Shown piece by piece: positions 1 through 7,593 of a stretch of DNA of 64,000 nucleotides; positions within the stretch are counted from its first letter, which is position 1; each line of letters opens with the position of its first letter. Below the pieces are notes generated by a model. It saw only the letters and a list, made by a program, of their open reading frames with translations, was not told the DNA's origin and made no database searches. The stretch covers positions 3,301,788 to 3,365,787 of the forward strand of contig NZ_KI783301.1 of assembly GCF_000510645.1 (NCBI RefSeq), written 5' to 3'. The stretch is from Thermicanus aegyptius DSM 12793. Lineage in GTDB: Bacteria; Bacillota; Bacilli; Thermicanales; Thermicanaceae. Both the position numbers and the translations under genes were made by a program.

Positions 1-227
1 ATCACCAACGCCTCCGCCTTGGTCACGCCTCTGGACGGTTGATAGGAACCATCCGGATACCCTTGGATTACTCCCAGCGCATTCATCATGAGCACATCTT
101 TTTGAAACCAGTCTCCGCTCTTCACATCCCGGAAGGGCCCCCCTTCCGCCGATACGGACATGGGAATTCCGCTTGCCATCACCATCAACACGAGAAGGAT
201 TCGTATCTGTTTCCGCCAGCGTTTCAA
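1..227 (-). CDS. SLH-domain secreted protein, N-terminal part (cut by window edge)
   Basis: This gene reads leftwards out of the window, so only its first 75 codons are visible. It starts at a TTG (225-227) preceded by AGGGGAAG about 8 bases upstream. The protein opens with a basic stretch (KRWRKQIR), a hydrophobic core (ILLVLMVMASG) and a VSA-type signal peptidase site. An S-layer homology repeat follows at once, with the motifs FRDV, GVIQGYPDGSYQP and VTKAEAL. SLH repeats bind the secondary cell-wall polymer, so the product is probably an exported wall-bound protein. Its function beyond wall binding cannot be seen. It lies just downstream of another SLH gene, with a terminator hairpin between the two. 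The choice of a TTG start rests on the ribosome binding site and the signal peptide. Confidence 0.8.
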   Translation of the reverse strand, partial: MKRWRKQIRILLVLMVMASGIPMSVSAEGGPFRDVKSGDWFQKDVLMMNALGVIQGYPDGSYQPSRGVTKAEALV

Positions 228-327
228 TTCTTCTTCCCCTCTCTATCTTGATAAAAAAATCTGCCTAAATGGGATTCTTATAGAGAGATTCGACATAAAG
301 AGGAAAAATCCTCCCATCTTGTTTGGA

Positions 328-373
328 AAAGAAAAAAGCAGTCTGCATGAGACTGCCGCATGAGACTGCTTTT
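328..373 (-). terminator. Rho-independent terminator after SLH gene
   Basis: An 11-base perfect inverted repeat (334-344 with 363-373, AAAAGCAGTCT and its complement) is followed on the minus strand by a T-rich run. It lies 45 bases past the stop of the SLH gene at 418-1449. The 18-base loop contains further copies of the CATGAGACTGC motif, so an alternative shorter stem is possible. Confidence 0.75.
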
Positions 374-417
374 ACGTTTACCTATAGGCGTCTTTCTGCA
401 TCTCTTTTTGACCGAGG

Positions 418-1449
418 CTATTTCCGGAAGGCATCCATGAGGCGGAAGAGGAGCGTTGCCGCCTCCGCTCTCTTCGAAATGCCCTTGGGCGCAAAGAGGT
501 TATTGCCTATCCCGCTAATCAATCCTTTCTGTTGCGCGAGGACAACGGCTTCCTTCGCCCATGTTGCGACGGAGCCTGCATCGGAGAAGGAGGGAGTAAG
601 CCCGGCCGCTTGATCGGTCAACCCTAAGGCACGGATCAGCATGACCGTCATCTCTTCCCTGGTTACCGATGCATTGGGATTAAATTTGCCGCCGCTGCCC
701 CGGATAATCCCTGCTTTTGCCGCAGCCTCCACGCTGCCTGCAAACCAGTCGCTCTCCTTCACATCGGTAAATTGGCCGGTGTAAGCGCCCTTCGCAGAGA
801 GCCCAAGGGCACGAACGAGCATGGTTGCAAACTCTGCCCGGGTTACTTTCCCCTCCGGATTGAAGGTATTCGCGGAACTCCCCTTCACAATGTTCTGGGA
901 AGCCATCACTTCCACAGCATCCTTAGCCCAATGATTGGCGATGTCATCGAAGCTCTTCGCATATTCGATCAGGGCAAAGGTACCGAGTGTGGAGGTCTTC
1001 ACCGTGAAGGCATTCGCCTGACGATCCTTAAGGTTCCCCACATAAGACCAAGCACCGGAAGTAGTGCGACTGTACGGACCCACCTTGCGGGCATCTTTGG
1101 CCGCTTCATCCTTTAACTTCAAGGTGAGGACGAGGGGCTCTTTCAGGGCGGTTCCAGGCTCACCGATGGTGAGGATCGGGGAGACAACCGTTGCGGCAGA
1201 GGCAGCCTGGATGGTTACTCCAGCTCCTTCCTTCGCCTTCTCCACCTTAATGGTCAAGGTGAAGGTGCCGTCTGCCCCGACGAACGCGGATAGGGAAGCC
1301 GCCGGAATCTGAATGTCCGCCCCATTGTTTTTCACGGTTAGCCCCTTGCCGGACTCCAGGAGTTTTTTGGCCGTTTCTTGATCGATGGTAAGGGCTAATT
1401 GGTCCAGAACTTGATCAATGTCTTTAAAGATCGAAAAGAAAATATTCAT
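418..1449 (-). CDS. SLH-domain protein without signal peptide, probably 5'-truncated
   Basis: The 343-residue product has an N-terminal half of unknown type (about 1-165, rich in short beta-like stretches) and three SLH repeats at the C-terminus. The repeats begin at SFDDIANHWAKDAVEV, FTDVKESDWFAGSVEA and FSDAGSVATWAKEAVV, and each carries a TRAEF, TREEM or KRAEA signature. Three C-terminal SLH repeats are the usual wall anchor of large exported enzymes, yet this ORF begins MNIFFSIFKDIDQ with no export signal. In frame, it is open for only a few codons upstream before a TGA. A weak GGAG lies about 10 bases before the ATG. The simplest reading is the 3' remnant of a larger surface protein that lost its 5' end. 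A genuine short cytosolic protein is less likely. The next gene upstream is a Uma2-like gene on the same strand. Confidence 0.65.
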   Translation of the reverse strand: MNIFFSIFKDIDQVLDQLALTIDQETAKKLLESGKGLTVKNNGADIQIPAASLSAFVGADGTFTLTIKVEKAKEGAGVTIQAASAATVVSPILTIGEPGTALKEPLVLTLKLKDEAAKDARKVGPYSRTTSGAWSYVGNLKDRQANAFTVKTSTLGTFALIEYAKSFDDIANHWAKDAVEVMASQNIVKGSSANTFNPEGKVTRAEFATMLVRALGLSAKGAYTGQFTDVKESDWFAGSVEAAAKAGIIRGSGGKFNPNASVTREEMTVMLIRALGLTDQAAGLTPSFSDAGSVATWAKEAVVLAQQKGLISGIGNNLFAPKGISKRAEAATLLFRLMDAFRK

Positions 1450-1611
1450 TTCCCGGTTCTCCGGGGATTTGAAAAACAGATCCAGCAGTTTCGATCAAAA
1501 TGGAGGTGATCCGATCGTAAGGGGGTATAACAAGAGGGTAAAAAACGCATTTTATGACAGCCTATAATTTGGTACTCAACTACGAAGTGCCGACCTGGAA
1601 GGAAAGCAAGT

Positions 1612-1631
1612 AAAAAGCATCGTGTCATGCT
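1612..1631 (-). terminator. Short terminator after the Uma2-family gene
   Basis: On the minus strand a 5-bp stem (AGCAT/ATGCT, 1616-1620 with 1627-1631) is followed by TTTTTA, about 45 bases past the Uma2 stop. The stem is short, so the call is tentative. The rest of 1450-1677 holds nothing recognisable. Confidence 0.4.
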
Positions 1632-1677
1632 AAAACCAATGGTTCTGATGTTTGATGAAATGGGGTATTTATAATCA

Positions 1678-2265
1678 TCACCGGATTTCCGGCAATTCCC
1701 TCGTCAGATCATTCATGGTGAAGGATACGCACGGAATCTTGTCCGACCGCACCCGATCCTCCCCCGCATAAACATCCGCCAGATCATACACCTTGTCCGT
1801 TAGGATATATTGCTCCAGGGTAAAGTTGGTCAAATCCAGAATCCAGTATTCGGGGACCCCGTATTCGGCATACACCCTCCTCTTCTCCACCTTATCCCGC
1901 CTGCGGGAGTGTTCCGATGTGATTTCCACCACCAAATCGGGGCTGCCTTCTATTCCCCGGTTGGTGATGATGGAGATCCTAGAGCGATGCACCATCACCA
2001 AGTCAGGCTGACGCACCTCCGCATCGGAGAGAATTACATCGATGGGCGCACCGATGATCACATACTCTTGTCTGCACGTGGAATTTAACCGGTACTGAAG
2101 CTCGTAACTAAGGGTTTGGTGAATGACCCCAGGACTTGGGCTGATCAATTCCAGCCTGCCGCTCGCCACTTCATAGCGGTTGCCGTCGTCGGGCAGGTTG
2201 GCATAAACTTCATAGGTGACGAGAGGTTCTGAGACGGTCTCCTTTCCTTTTTTCTTATCATCCAT
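1678..2265 (-). CDS. Uma2 family (DUF820) putative endonuclease
   Basis: The 195-residue product matches the Uma2/DUF820 family of PD-(D/E)XK-fold proteins. Visible family features are VTYEVYANLPDDGNRYEVASGRLELI near the N-terminus, the acidic QPDLVMV and SPDLVVEI strands with a later KRRVYAEYGVPEYWILD block, and a total length close to the usual 180-210 residues. In this fold the D of PDLVVEI, the following E and the K of the KRR block would form the metal site. The biological role of the family is not known. The ATG at 2265 was chosen because AAGGGGG lies 8 bases upstream; an ATG 10 codons further up lacks a good site. The gene stands alone, with its own extended -10 promoter upstream and a weak terminator downstream. 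Confidence 0.8.
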   Translation of the reverse strand: MDDKKKGKETVSEPLVTYEVYANLPDDGNRYEVASGRLELISPSPGVIHQTLSYELQYRLNSTCRQEYVIIGAPIDVILSDAEVRQPDLVMVHRSRISIITNRGIEGSPDLVVEITSEHSRRRDKVEKRRVYAEYGVPEYWILDLTNFTLEQYILTDKVYDLADVYAGEDRVRSDKIPCVSFTMNDLTRELPEIR

Positions 2266-2307
2266 AACGGCCACCCCCTTACACTCACCTTCCATATCTT
2301 TGATTTC

Positions 2308-2316
2308 AGTATATCA
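2308..2316 (-). promoter_or_regulatory. Extended -10 promoter for Uma2-family gene
   Basis: Read on the minus strand, TGATATACT is an extended -10 element (TGn plus TATACT, 2308-2316) about 40 bases before the ATG at 2265. The candidate -35 (TTTTTG) is weak, which fits an extended -10 promoter. Confidence 0.5.
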
Positions 2317-2436
2317 TGCTCCGTAGGATCCAAAAAGCATCAATCCCTGAATAATCCCATGTTCCCAGCATCACAAGTACAACTCACGTTCAAATCTGCC
2401 TATAATGCCAATATCATTTCACAAAAACTACCTCAT

Positions 2437-2469
2437 CAAAAAGAGAGGGAGAATCAATTACTTCTCCCT
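2437..2469 (-). terminator. Minus-strand terminator-like hairpin upstream of darT
   Basis: An 8-bp perfect stem (AGGGAGAA at 2446-2453, TTCTCCCT at 2462-2469) is followed on the minus strand by CTCTTTTTG. No minus-strand gene precedes it now. It may be left from a gene displaced by the darTG insertion, or it may stop antisense transcription. Confidence 0.5.
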
Positions 2470-2506
2470 ATAAAGATACGCCAAATTGTGATCTATTCTT
2501 AATTAA

Positions 2507-2535
2507 TTGATATACACCCCCAAAAAGTTTATAAT
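2507..2535 (+). promoter_or_regulatory. Sigma-A-type promoter of darTG
   Basis: TTGATA (2507-2512) and a perfect TATAAT (2530-2535) are separated by exactly 17 bases. Transcription would start near 2542, giving a leader of about 140 bases before the darT ATG. This is one of the best promoter matches in the window. Confidence 0.8.
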
Positions 2536-2681
2536 GAGAGTTAAATATATGTTTCTGTTTGGCTTTTGGATGACAAAATCATGACAACGAAGATACTGGA
2601 ACGTAGATAACGGAACATCACTATAAGAAAGGCATGTACTTTCAACTTATCTTTTAAACTTTTGTGCGGAGATCCAGTTAT

Positions 2682-3326
2682 ATGAGTCATGATTACCCTG
2701 TTCCAACACCCATCTACCACATGACGCATATTGCAAATCTGAGAAAAATCCTGAAAGACCAAGGATTAAAGGCGCACAATCTAATCAAACAAAAAAATGT
2801 GGAATATGTTAATCTCGCTCACCAAAGCATACAAGATCAGAGAGCTACTACTCGTGTTCCATTATCACCGAATGGCACTCTCCACGATTATGTTCCTTTT
2901 TACTTTGCTCCAAGATCACCAATGCTTTACTCGATCACACGAGGTAATGTAGAAGGATATAATGAAGGGCAAGAACCTTTGATTTACATCAAGTCCACCG
3001 TACAAATCGCTGTTGATCGCGGTATGGGATGGGTGTTTACGGACGGTCATGCAATCATGTATTACTCTGAATTTTATAACAAATTATATGAATTACGTAA
3101 CATCGATTGGAAACTAATGAGTGCTATTTATTGGAGTGATACTCCAGAAGATAATGATCGGAGACGCCGTAGGCAAGCAGAGTTTTTAGTCCATCATTTT
3201 TTCCCATGGTCTGCAGTTCAAGAAATTGGTGTCCTGAATAAGAAAAGGCAACAAGAAGTACAATCTATATTAGACCACTTTGACAGCAAAATACCTGTTC
3301 ACATTAAAAGAGAGTGGTACTTCTGA
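2682..3326 (+). CDS. darT: DarT-family DNA ADP-ribosyltransferase toxin
   Basis: The 214-residue product fits the DarT (DUF4433) family, which transfers ADP-ribose from NAD+ to bases in single-stranded DNA and so blocks replication. Diagnostic features are the N-terminal PIYHMTHIANL (NAD-binding His), the HDYVPFYFAPRSPML block that is the family hallmark, and RRRRQAEFLVHH, whose Glu corresponds to the catalytic glutamate. Length matches typical DarT proteins (200-220 residues). The ATG at 2682 has GGAG 10 bases upstream; a GTG at 2664 in the same frame is possible but lacks a site. darG follows 14 bases after the stop, so the two are co-transcribed from the promoter at 2507-2535. Base composition is clearly A+T-richer than the flanking genes, which suggests horizontal gain. 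Which base it modifies cannot be read from the sequence. Confidence 0.92.
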   Translation: MSHDYPVPTPIYHMTHIANLRKILKDQGLKAHNLIKQKNVEYVNLAHQSIQDQRATTRVPLSPNGTLHDYVPFYFAPRSPMLYSITRGNVEGYNEGQEPLIYIKSTVQIAVDRGMGWVFTDGHAIMYYSEFYNKLYELRNIDWKLMSAIYWSDTPEDNDRRRRRQAEFLVHHFFPWSAVQEIGVLNKKRQQEVQSILDHFDSKIPVHIKREWYF

Positions 3327-3340
3327 AAAGGAGGTGCATG

Positions 3341-4405
3341 ATGATGATTGAATATAAGAAAGGAAATCTTTTACAAGATAATGCAGAGGCATTCGTGAAT
3401 ACGGTTAACACAGTTGGCGTCATGGGTAAGGGGATCGCTCTGCAATTTAAACAGGCTTATCCGGAAAATTACAGGATCTATGAAAAAGCCTGTCGTGCAA
3501 AGAAATTTAATATCGGGGACGTATTAACTGTCCCCTTAGGAATGGTCAATCCTAAATATATTATCAATTTCCCCACCAAACAACATTGGCGTGAGAAATC
3601 AAAAATGAAGTACATTGAAACAGGACTTCAAGCATTGGTGAAAGAAGTAAAAAGCCTGGGCATTCAATCGATTGCCATTCCTCCTTTAGGATGTGGGAAC
3701 GGTGGTCTTAACTGGGAAGAAGTAAGACCAAAAATTGAAAATGCTTTTGAAGAGTTACCGGATGTTCATGTTCGTTTATATCTTCCTACCGGAAGTCCAG
3801 ATCCCGATAAATTGAAAATTGGAACTAAAAAACCTGATTTAACGGATTCACGAGCCTTGCTGATTGCCTTACTCGATCACTATTCCATTCCAGGTTATAC
3901 GCTTACCTTGTTGGAGATCCAAAAACTTGCTTACTTCCTTCAGGAAACTGGCCAACCCTTAAAATTAAATTATAAGCGTTATTATCATGGACCTTATGCC
4001 GAAAATTTAAACTTTGTCCTTCAAAAATTGGAAGGTCATTACATTCGAGGGTATGGGGATCGCAATAGGGATGCTCAAATCTACCTGCTCCCTGACTCGG
4101 TAAAGGAGGCGAGAGAATTCTTGGCGAATAAGGATGAAGCGTTGCGCCGTTTAGATCGAGTAAGTGAAGTGATTAGAGGATTTGAAACGCCTTACGGGAT
4201 GGAACTACTTGGTACCGTTCATTGGGTCATGAAAGAGAAGCCTTCTATTTCCAACAATGTAGATGAAGTAATAAAAGAAGTTCAGGAATGGAGTCCATAT
4301 AAAAAGAGAACATTGAAAGAAAATCATATACGTAAGGCGTGGCAGCACTTAGAGAAACAAAGTATGATTCCGATTCCTCGCAACGTAAATGCCCCCACCA
4401 CCTAA
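3341..4405 (+). CDS. darG: DarG antitoxin: macrodomain ADP-ribosyl-DNA glycohydrolase
   Basis: The roughly 354-residue product has an N-terminal macrodomain (about 1-155) and a C-terminal DarT-binding region (about 165-350). The macrodomain shows IEYKKGNLLQDNAEAFVNTVN, the glycine loop VGVMGKGIALQFK, the lysine-bearing loop FPTKQHW and PPLGCGNGGLNW. In characterised DarG proteins this domain removes ADP-ribose from DNA, and the C-terminal domain blocks the toxin directly. The C-terminal part here (LTLLEIQKLAYFLQETGQPLK) resembles the SocA/Panacea-like fold seen in DarG. AAGGAGG at 3329-3334 precedes three consecutive ATGs (3338, 3341, 3344); 3341 or 3344 has the best spacing. It is the downstream partner of darT and ends at a very strong terminator. 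Confidence 0.92.
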   Translation: MMIEYKKGNLLQDNAEAFVNTVNTVGVMGKGIALQFKQAYPENYRIYEKACRAKKFNIGDVLTVPLGMVNPKYIINFPTKQHWREKSKMKYIETGLQALVKEVKSLGIQSIAIPPLGCGNGGLNWEEVRPKIENAFEELPDVHVRLYLPTGSPDPDKLKIGTKKPDLTDSRALLIALLDHYSIPGYTLTLLEIQKLAYFLQETGQPLKLNYKRYYHGPYAENLNFVLQKLEGHYIRGYGDRNRDAQIYLLPDSVKEAREFLANKDEALRRLDRVSEVIRGFETPYGMELLGTVHWVMKEKPSISNNVDEVIKEVQEWSPYKKRTLKENHIRKAWQHLEKQSMIPIPRNVNAPTT

Positions 4406-4442
4406 AAACCCCCGTCATCATTTGCGGATGACGGGGGTTTTT
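4404..4442. terminator. Strong bidirectional terminator between darG and the RND gene
   Basis: A perfect 16-base inverted repeat (4404-4419 with 4427-4442) has a G+C core GTCATC/CCCCC and A-tract/T-tract ends, with a 7-base loop. It overlaps the darG stop and can terminate darTG on the plus strand and the efflux operon on the minus strand. Confidence 0.95.
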
Positions 4443-4455
4443 CATCTCGATCTGC

Positions 4456-7400
4456 TCAGATCTCGAGACTTTTCTCCTCGATCTTTCCCCTTTTCCGCCT
4501 CTTCCCGAGGTTCTTGATCCTAGTCTCCAGCCCGTCAAAATAGGTATAGACCACCGGGATCAGGACGAGGGTCACAAGGGTAGAGGTGGTAAGGCCGAAG
4601 ATGACGACGGTGGCCAAAGGCGCTTGGGACTCCGAACCTTCCCCGATTCCGAGGGAGAGAGGAAGCATCCCCAGGATGGTGGTGAGCGTCGTCATGAGGA
4701 TGGGGCGGAGCCGGCTGGAACCGCCTTCCACCAGGGCTTCCTCCCGTTCCATTCCCCGGCTGCGCAGGAGGTTCACATAATCGACCAGAACGATGGCGTT
4801 GTTCACCACGATCCCGGCCAGGATAATCAGGCCGATGAAGGCAGGAACGCTAAAAGTCCTGCCCGTTATAACCAGGCCGAGGACCACCCCGATCACCGTC
4901 GCGGGCATGGAGAACATGATGACGAGGGGATAGGTAATCGCCTCAAACTGAACCGCCATGACCAGGTAAACGAGGAAGACGGCGAGAACCAGGGCGAGGG
5001 CCAATTGGCTGAAGGAATCCATCATCTGCTCATATTGCCCGCCCATCGTGTATGAATAACCTTCCGGCATCTGTAAAGTGGATAGCTTCTTCTGAATCTC
5101 GGCCGTCACCTTTCCCAAATCCACGCCAAAAAGATCCGCCGTGATCTCCACCGTCCTTGACTGGTTCTCCCGGTTGATCTGGGCAGGAATCTCACCCTCT
5201 ACCAGTTTCGCCACTGCCGAGAGAGGGAGATACCCTCCCTGAGTGGTCGGAACGGGAAGATTCTCCACCTTCGCCAGGTCATTCTTTGCTTCCTCCGGGA
5301 GGGTCACCCGGACATCGATCTCTTCCCCGTTCACCCGATAGCGGGTAGCGAGCTGTCCGTCGACAGCCGCCCGCACTTCATTCATCACCTGGGCAAAGGA
5401 GACGCCATAATAGTCCAGAAGATTTCTGTCGACGCGGATCTCAAGCTCCGGCTTATTCTCCTCCGCCGTCGACTTTACATTGCGTATCCCGGGAATCTCT
5501 CCGATCAGCTTCGTAATGGAAGAAGAGAGGTCGGCGAGGACGGGGAGTTCATTCCCTTTTAGCTGGATTTGGATGGACGTGCCTTGACCGAATCCACCGC
5601 TTTGGATATCGGAGACGGTGATCGTGGCATCCGCGTACGCTTTCCCTAGGGTGCGGATCTCCTCCATCACCTCTGCCGTCGTCCTCTTCCTCTCGGCGAG
5701 GGGTACGAGTTGGACGTAGAGGTTCCCCATATGACTGTTGGATGAAGGTGACATGGAGAAAGTCCCACCCCCTCCTGCGGTGGTGAAGAGGGTTTTCACT
5801 TCGGGAATCTTTCCGATCTTTCTCGCCAGATCATCCACCACCCGGTTCGTTTCAGACAGGAGCGTCCCCCATGGAAGTTCTACATCAACATTGATTTCTC
5901 CCTGGTCAAATGCGGGCATAAACTCCGTCCCGATCAAGGGGATAAGAGCAAAGGAGGCGATGACCAGGAAAAAGGAGAGGAGAAGTACCGTAAGACGGTG
6001 CCGCAGGGCAAAACGAATGATCCGCTTATACAGACCGGTCAGGCGATCAAGTCCTTTGGCCATCAGGTAGCTCGCCCAACCGATTGATTTGGGCCGTACT
6101 AAGGACGAGACGGGATTTACCTTCTTTAAAAGCAAACCGGCTAGGGTGGGAACCAAGGTTAACGCCACCACCAAAGCGGCGAAATTGGAAAAGGAGACCG
6201 TAACCGCAAGCGGGCGGAAGAGCTCCCCCGCCAATCCGCTCACAAAAACGATGGGAAGAAAAACGGCGATAGAGGTGAGGGCAGAAGCGATTACCGCCCC
6301 GGCCACTTCACTCGCCCCGGTGATGGCCGCCTCTTTCATTTCGAAATTTTGTTCCCGCTTTTTAAAGATATTTTCCAAAATCACGATGGAACTATCGGTC
6401 ATCATCCCGATCCCCAGGGCAAGCCCCCCCAAGGTGAGCATATTCAGGTTCTCTCCATAAAAATAAAGGAGGAGAAAGGTGCTAATCACAGAGAAAGGAA
6501 GAGAAAGGGCGATGACAAAAGTGGAGCGGAGATTCCGCAGGAAGAGGTAAAGAATGAGGATGGCCAATACCCCTCCTAGGATCATGTTGTCGTTCACATT
6601 CCGGATCGACTGCTTGATGTAGGTGGAAAGGTCGTAGACCACATCCACCTTCACCCCATCCGGCAGCGTGGGCTTGATCCGTTCCAATGTCTTCAGGATG
6701 GCATTGGAAACCTCTACGGTATTCCCCCCCGATTTCTTCATTAAATCGATGCTTAGAGAAGGAGTTCCGTTCACTTTGGCGATGGAAGTCTCCTTCGCCA
6801 ACTGTTCTTTGACGGAAGCGATCTCCTCCAGGGGAATGCTTTTTCCCAAGGGAGTGGGGATGAGGAGCTGTCGTATATCTTCAACCGATTGGTACTCCCC
6901 ATTGATGCGCAGGGAAAGCTCCTGGCTCCCTTTTGTCATATTCCCGGCGGTGATGCTTAGGTTTTCTCCGCTTAACGTCTGGGAGATTTGCATCAGGGAG
7001 AGATGATATTGCTGCAGTTTCACCGGATCCGCCTCAACCACCACCTCCTTCTTGCGAACCCCGTTCACGTTGACGCTCGCCACCCCGGTGGTCCGTTCCA
7101 AAAAGGGCTGAATTTGGTTTTCCGTAATCTGCGTCAAGCGATCCAGATCGGTGCTCCCCGAGACGGAAAGCTGCATGATGGGAATCGCTTGAAGGTCAAA
7201 TTTGAGGACCCTCGGTTCCTCGGCCTCTTTCGGAAGCAGTCCCTTCACGGCATCCACTTTTTCTCGAATCTCCAACGACTTCGATTCCATATTGGTGCCC
7301 CAATCGAATTCCATGATGAGGATGGCGGATCCGGTAGAGGCCTGTGATCGGAGGCTCGTTAATCCCTCCAATGTTCCCAGGGAACCTTCCAGGGGCTTTA

Positions 7401-7593
7401 TCACCATCTTCTCCACATCCTCCGGTGCAGCTCCCGGATAGCTTACGGCGACGAGGCCAATTGGGGCCTTAATCTCCGGATACAGATCGATGGAGAGTTT
7501 GCCTAACGATACATAGCCCAATACCAGGATGGCTATGACGAGCATGATCACCCCGATGGGGCGGCGGACGGAAAGTTCAATCCATCTCTTCAT
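4456..7593 (-). CDS. RND efflux pump inner-membrane transporter (AcrB/SwrC type)
   Basis: The 1045-residue product has the full HAE1-type RND layout: an N-terminal membrane helix (about 10-30), a large loop, five further helices, and the same pattern repeated in the C-terminal half. The family block GGLALGIGMMTDSSIVILENIF near residue 400 is the TM4 proton-relay segment. It keeps one Asp, where E. coli AcrB has an Asp pair. The second half has GLIILAGIVVNNAIVLVDY and the C-terminal LRPILMTTLTTILGMLP. The pump uses the proton gradient to expel toxic compounds. In Bacillus, SwrC of this family exports surfactin. Its ATG overlaps the stop of the membrane-fusion gene by 4 bases (ATGA), so the two are translationally coupled. 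Substrate is unknown. Confidence 0.93.
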   Translation of the reverse strand: MKRWIELSVRRPIGVIMLVIAILVLGYVSLGKLSIDLYPEIKAPIGLVAVSYPGAAPEDVEKMVIKPLEGSLGTLEGLTSLRSQASTGSAILIMEFDWGTNMESKSLEIREKVDAVKGLLPKEAEEPRVLKFDLQAIPIMQLSVSGSTDLDRLTQITENQIQPFLERTTGVASVNVNGVRKKEVVVEADPVKLQQYHLSLMQISQTLSGENLSITAGNMTKGSQELSLRINGEYQSVEDIRQLLIPTPLGKSIPLEEIASVKEQLAKETSIAKVNGTPSLSIDLMKKSGGNTVEVSNAILKTLERIKPTLPDGVKVDVVYDLSTYIKQSIRNVNDNMILGGVLAILILYLFLRNLRSTFVIALSLPFSVISTFLLLYFYGENLNMLTLGGLALGIGMMTDSSIVILENIFKKREQNFEMKEAAITGASEVAGAVIASALTSIAVFLPIVFVSGLAGELFRPLAVTVSFSNFAALVVALTLVPTLAGLLLKKVNPVSSLVRPKSIGWASYLMAKGLDRLTGLYKRIIRFALRHRLTVLLLSFFLVIASFALIPLIGTEFMPAFDQGEINVDVELPWGTLLSETNRVVDDLARKIGKIPEVKTLFTTAGGGGTFSMSPSSNSHMGNLYVQLVPLAERKRTTAEVMEEIRTLGKAYADATITVSDIQSGGFGQGTSIQIQLKGNELPVLADLSSSITKLIGEIPGIRNVKSTAEENKPELEIRVDRNLLDYYGVSFAQVMNEVRAAVDGQLATRYRVNGEEIDVRVTLPEEAKNDLAKVENLPVPTTQGGYLPLSAVAKLVEGEIPAQINRENQSRTVEITADLFGVDLGKVTAEIQKKLSTLQMPEGYSYTMGGQYEQMMDSFSQLALALVLAVFLVYLVMAVQFEAITYPLVIMFSMPATVIGVVLGLVITGRTFSVPAFIGLIILAGIVVNNAIVLVDYVNLLRSRGMEREEALVEGGSSRLRPILMTTLTTILGMLPLSLGIGEGSESQAPLATVVIFGLTTSTLVTLVLIPVVYTYFDGLETRIKNLGKRRKRGKIEEKSLEI

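Larger units (their letters stand above)
2266..2681. other. Divergent regulatory region between Uma2-like gene and darT
   Basis: This roughly 415-base A+T-rich stretch holds no convincing gene. It contains the minus-strand promoter of the Uma2-like gene, a minus-strand terminator-like hairpin (2446-2469), a strong plus-strand promoter (2507-2535) and a plus-strand untranslated leader of about 140 bases in front of darT. The leader shows no known riboswitch. Confidence 0.6.

Noticed and set aside
1446-1628. 60-codon minus-strand frame upstream of the truncated SLH gene
   Set aside because: Different frame, no SLH or signal-peptide character; it does not restore the missing N-terminus.
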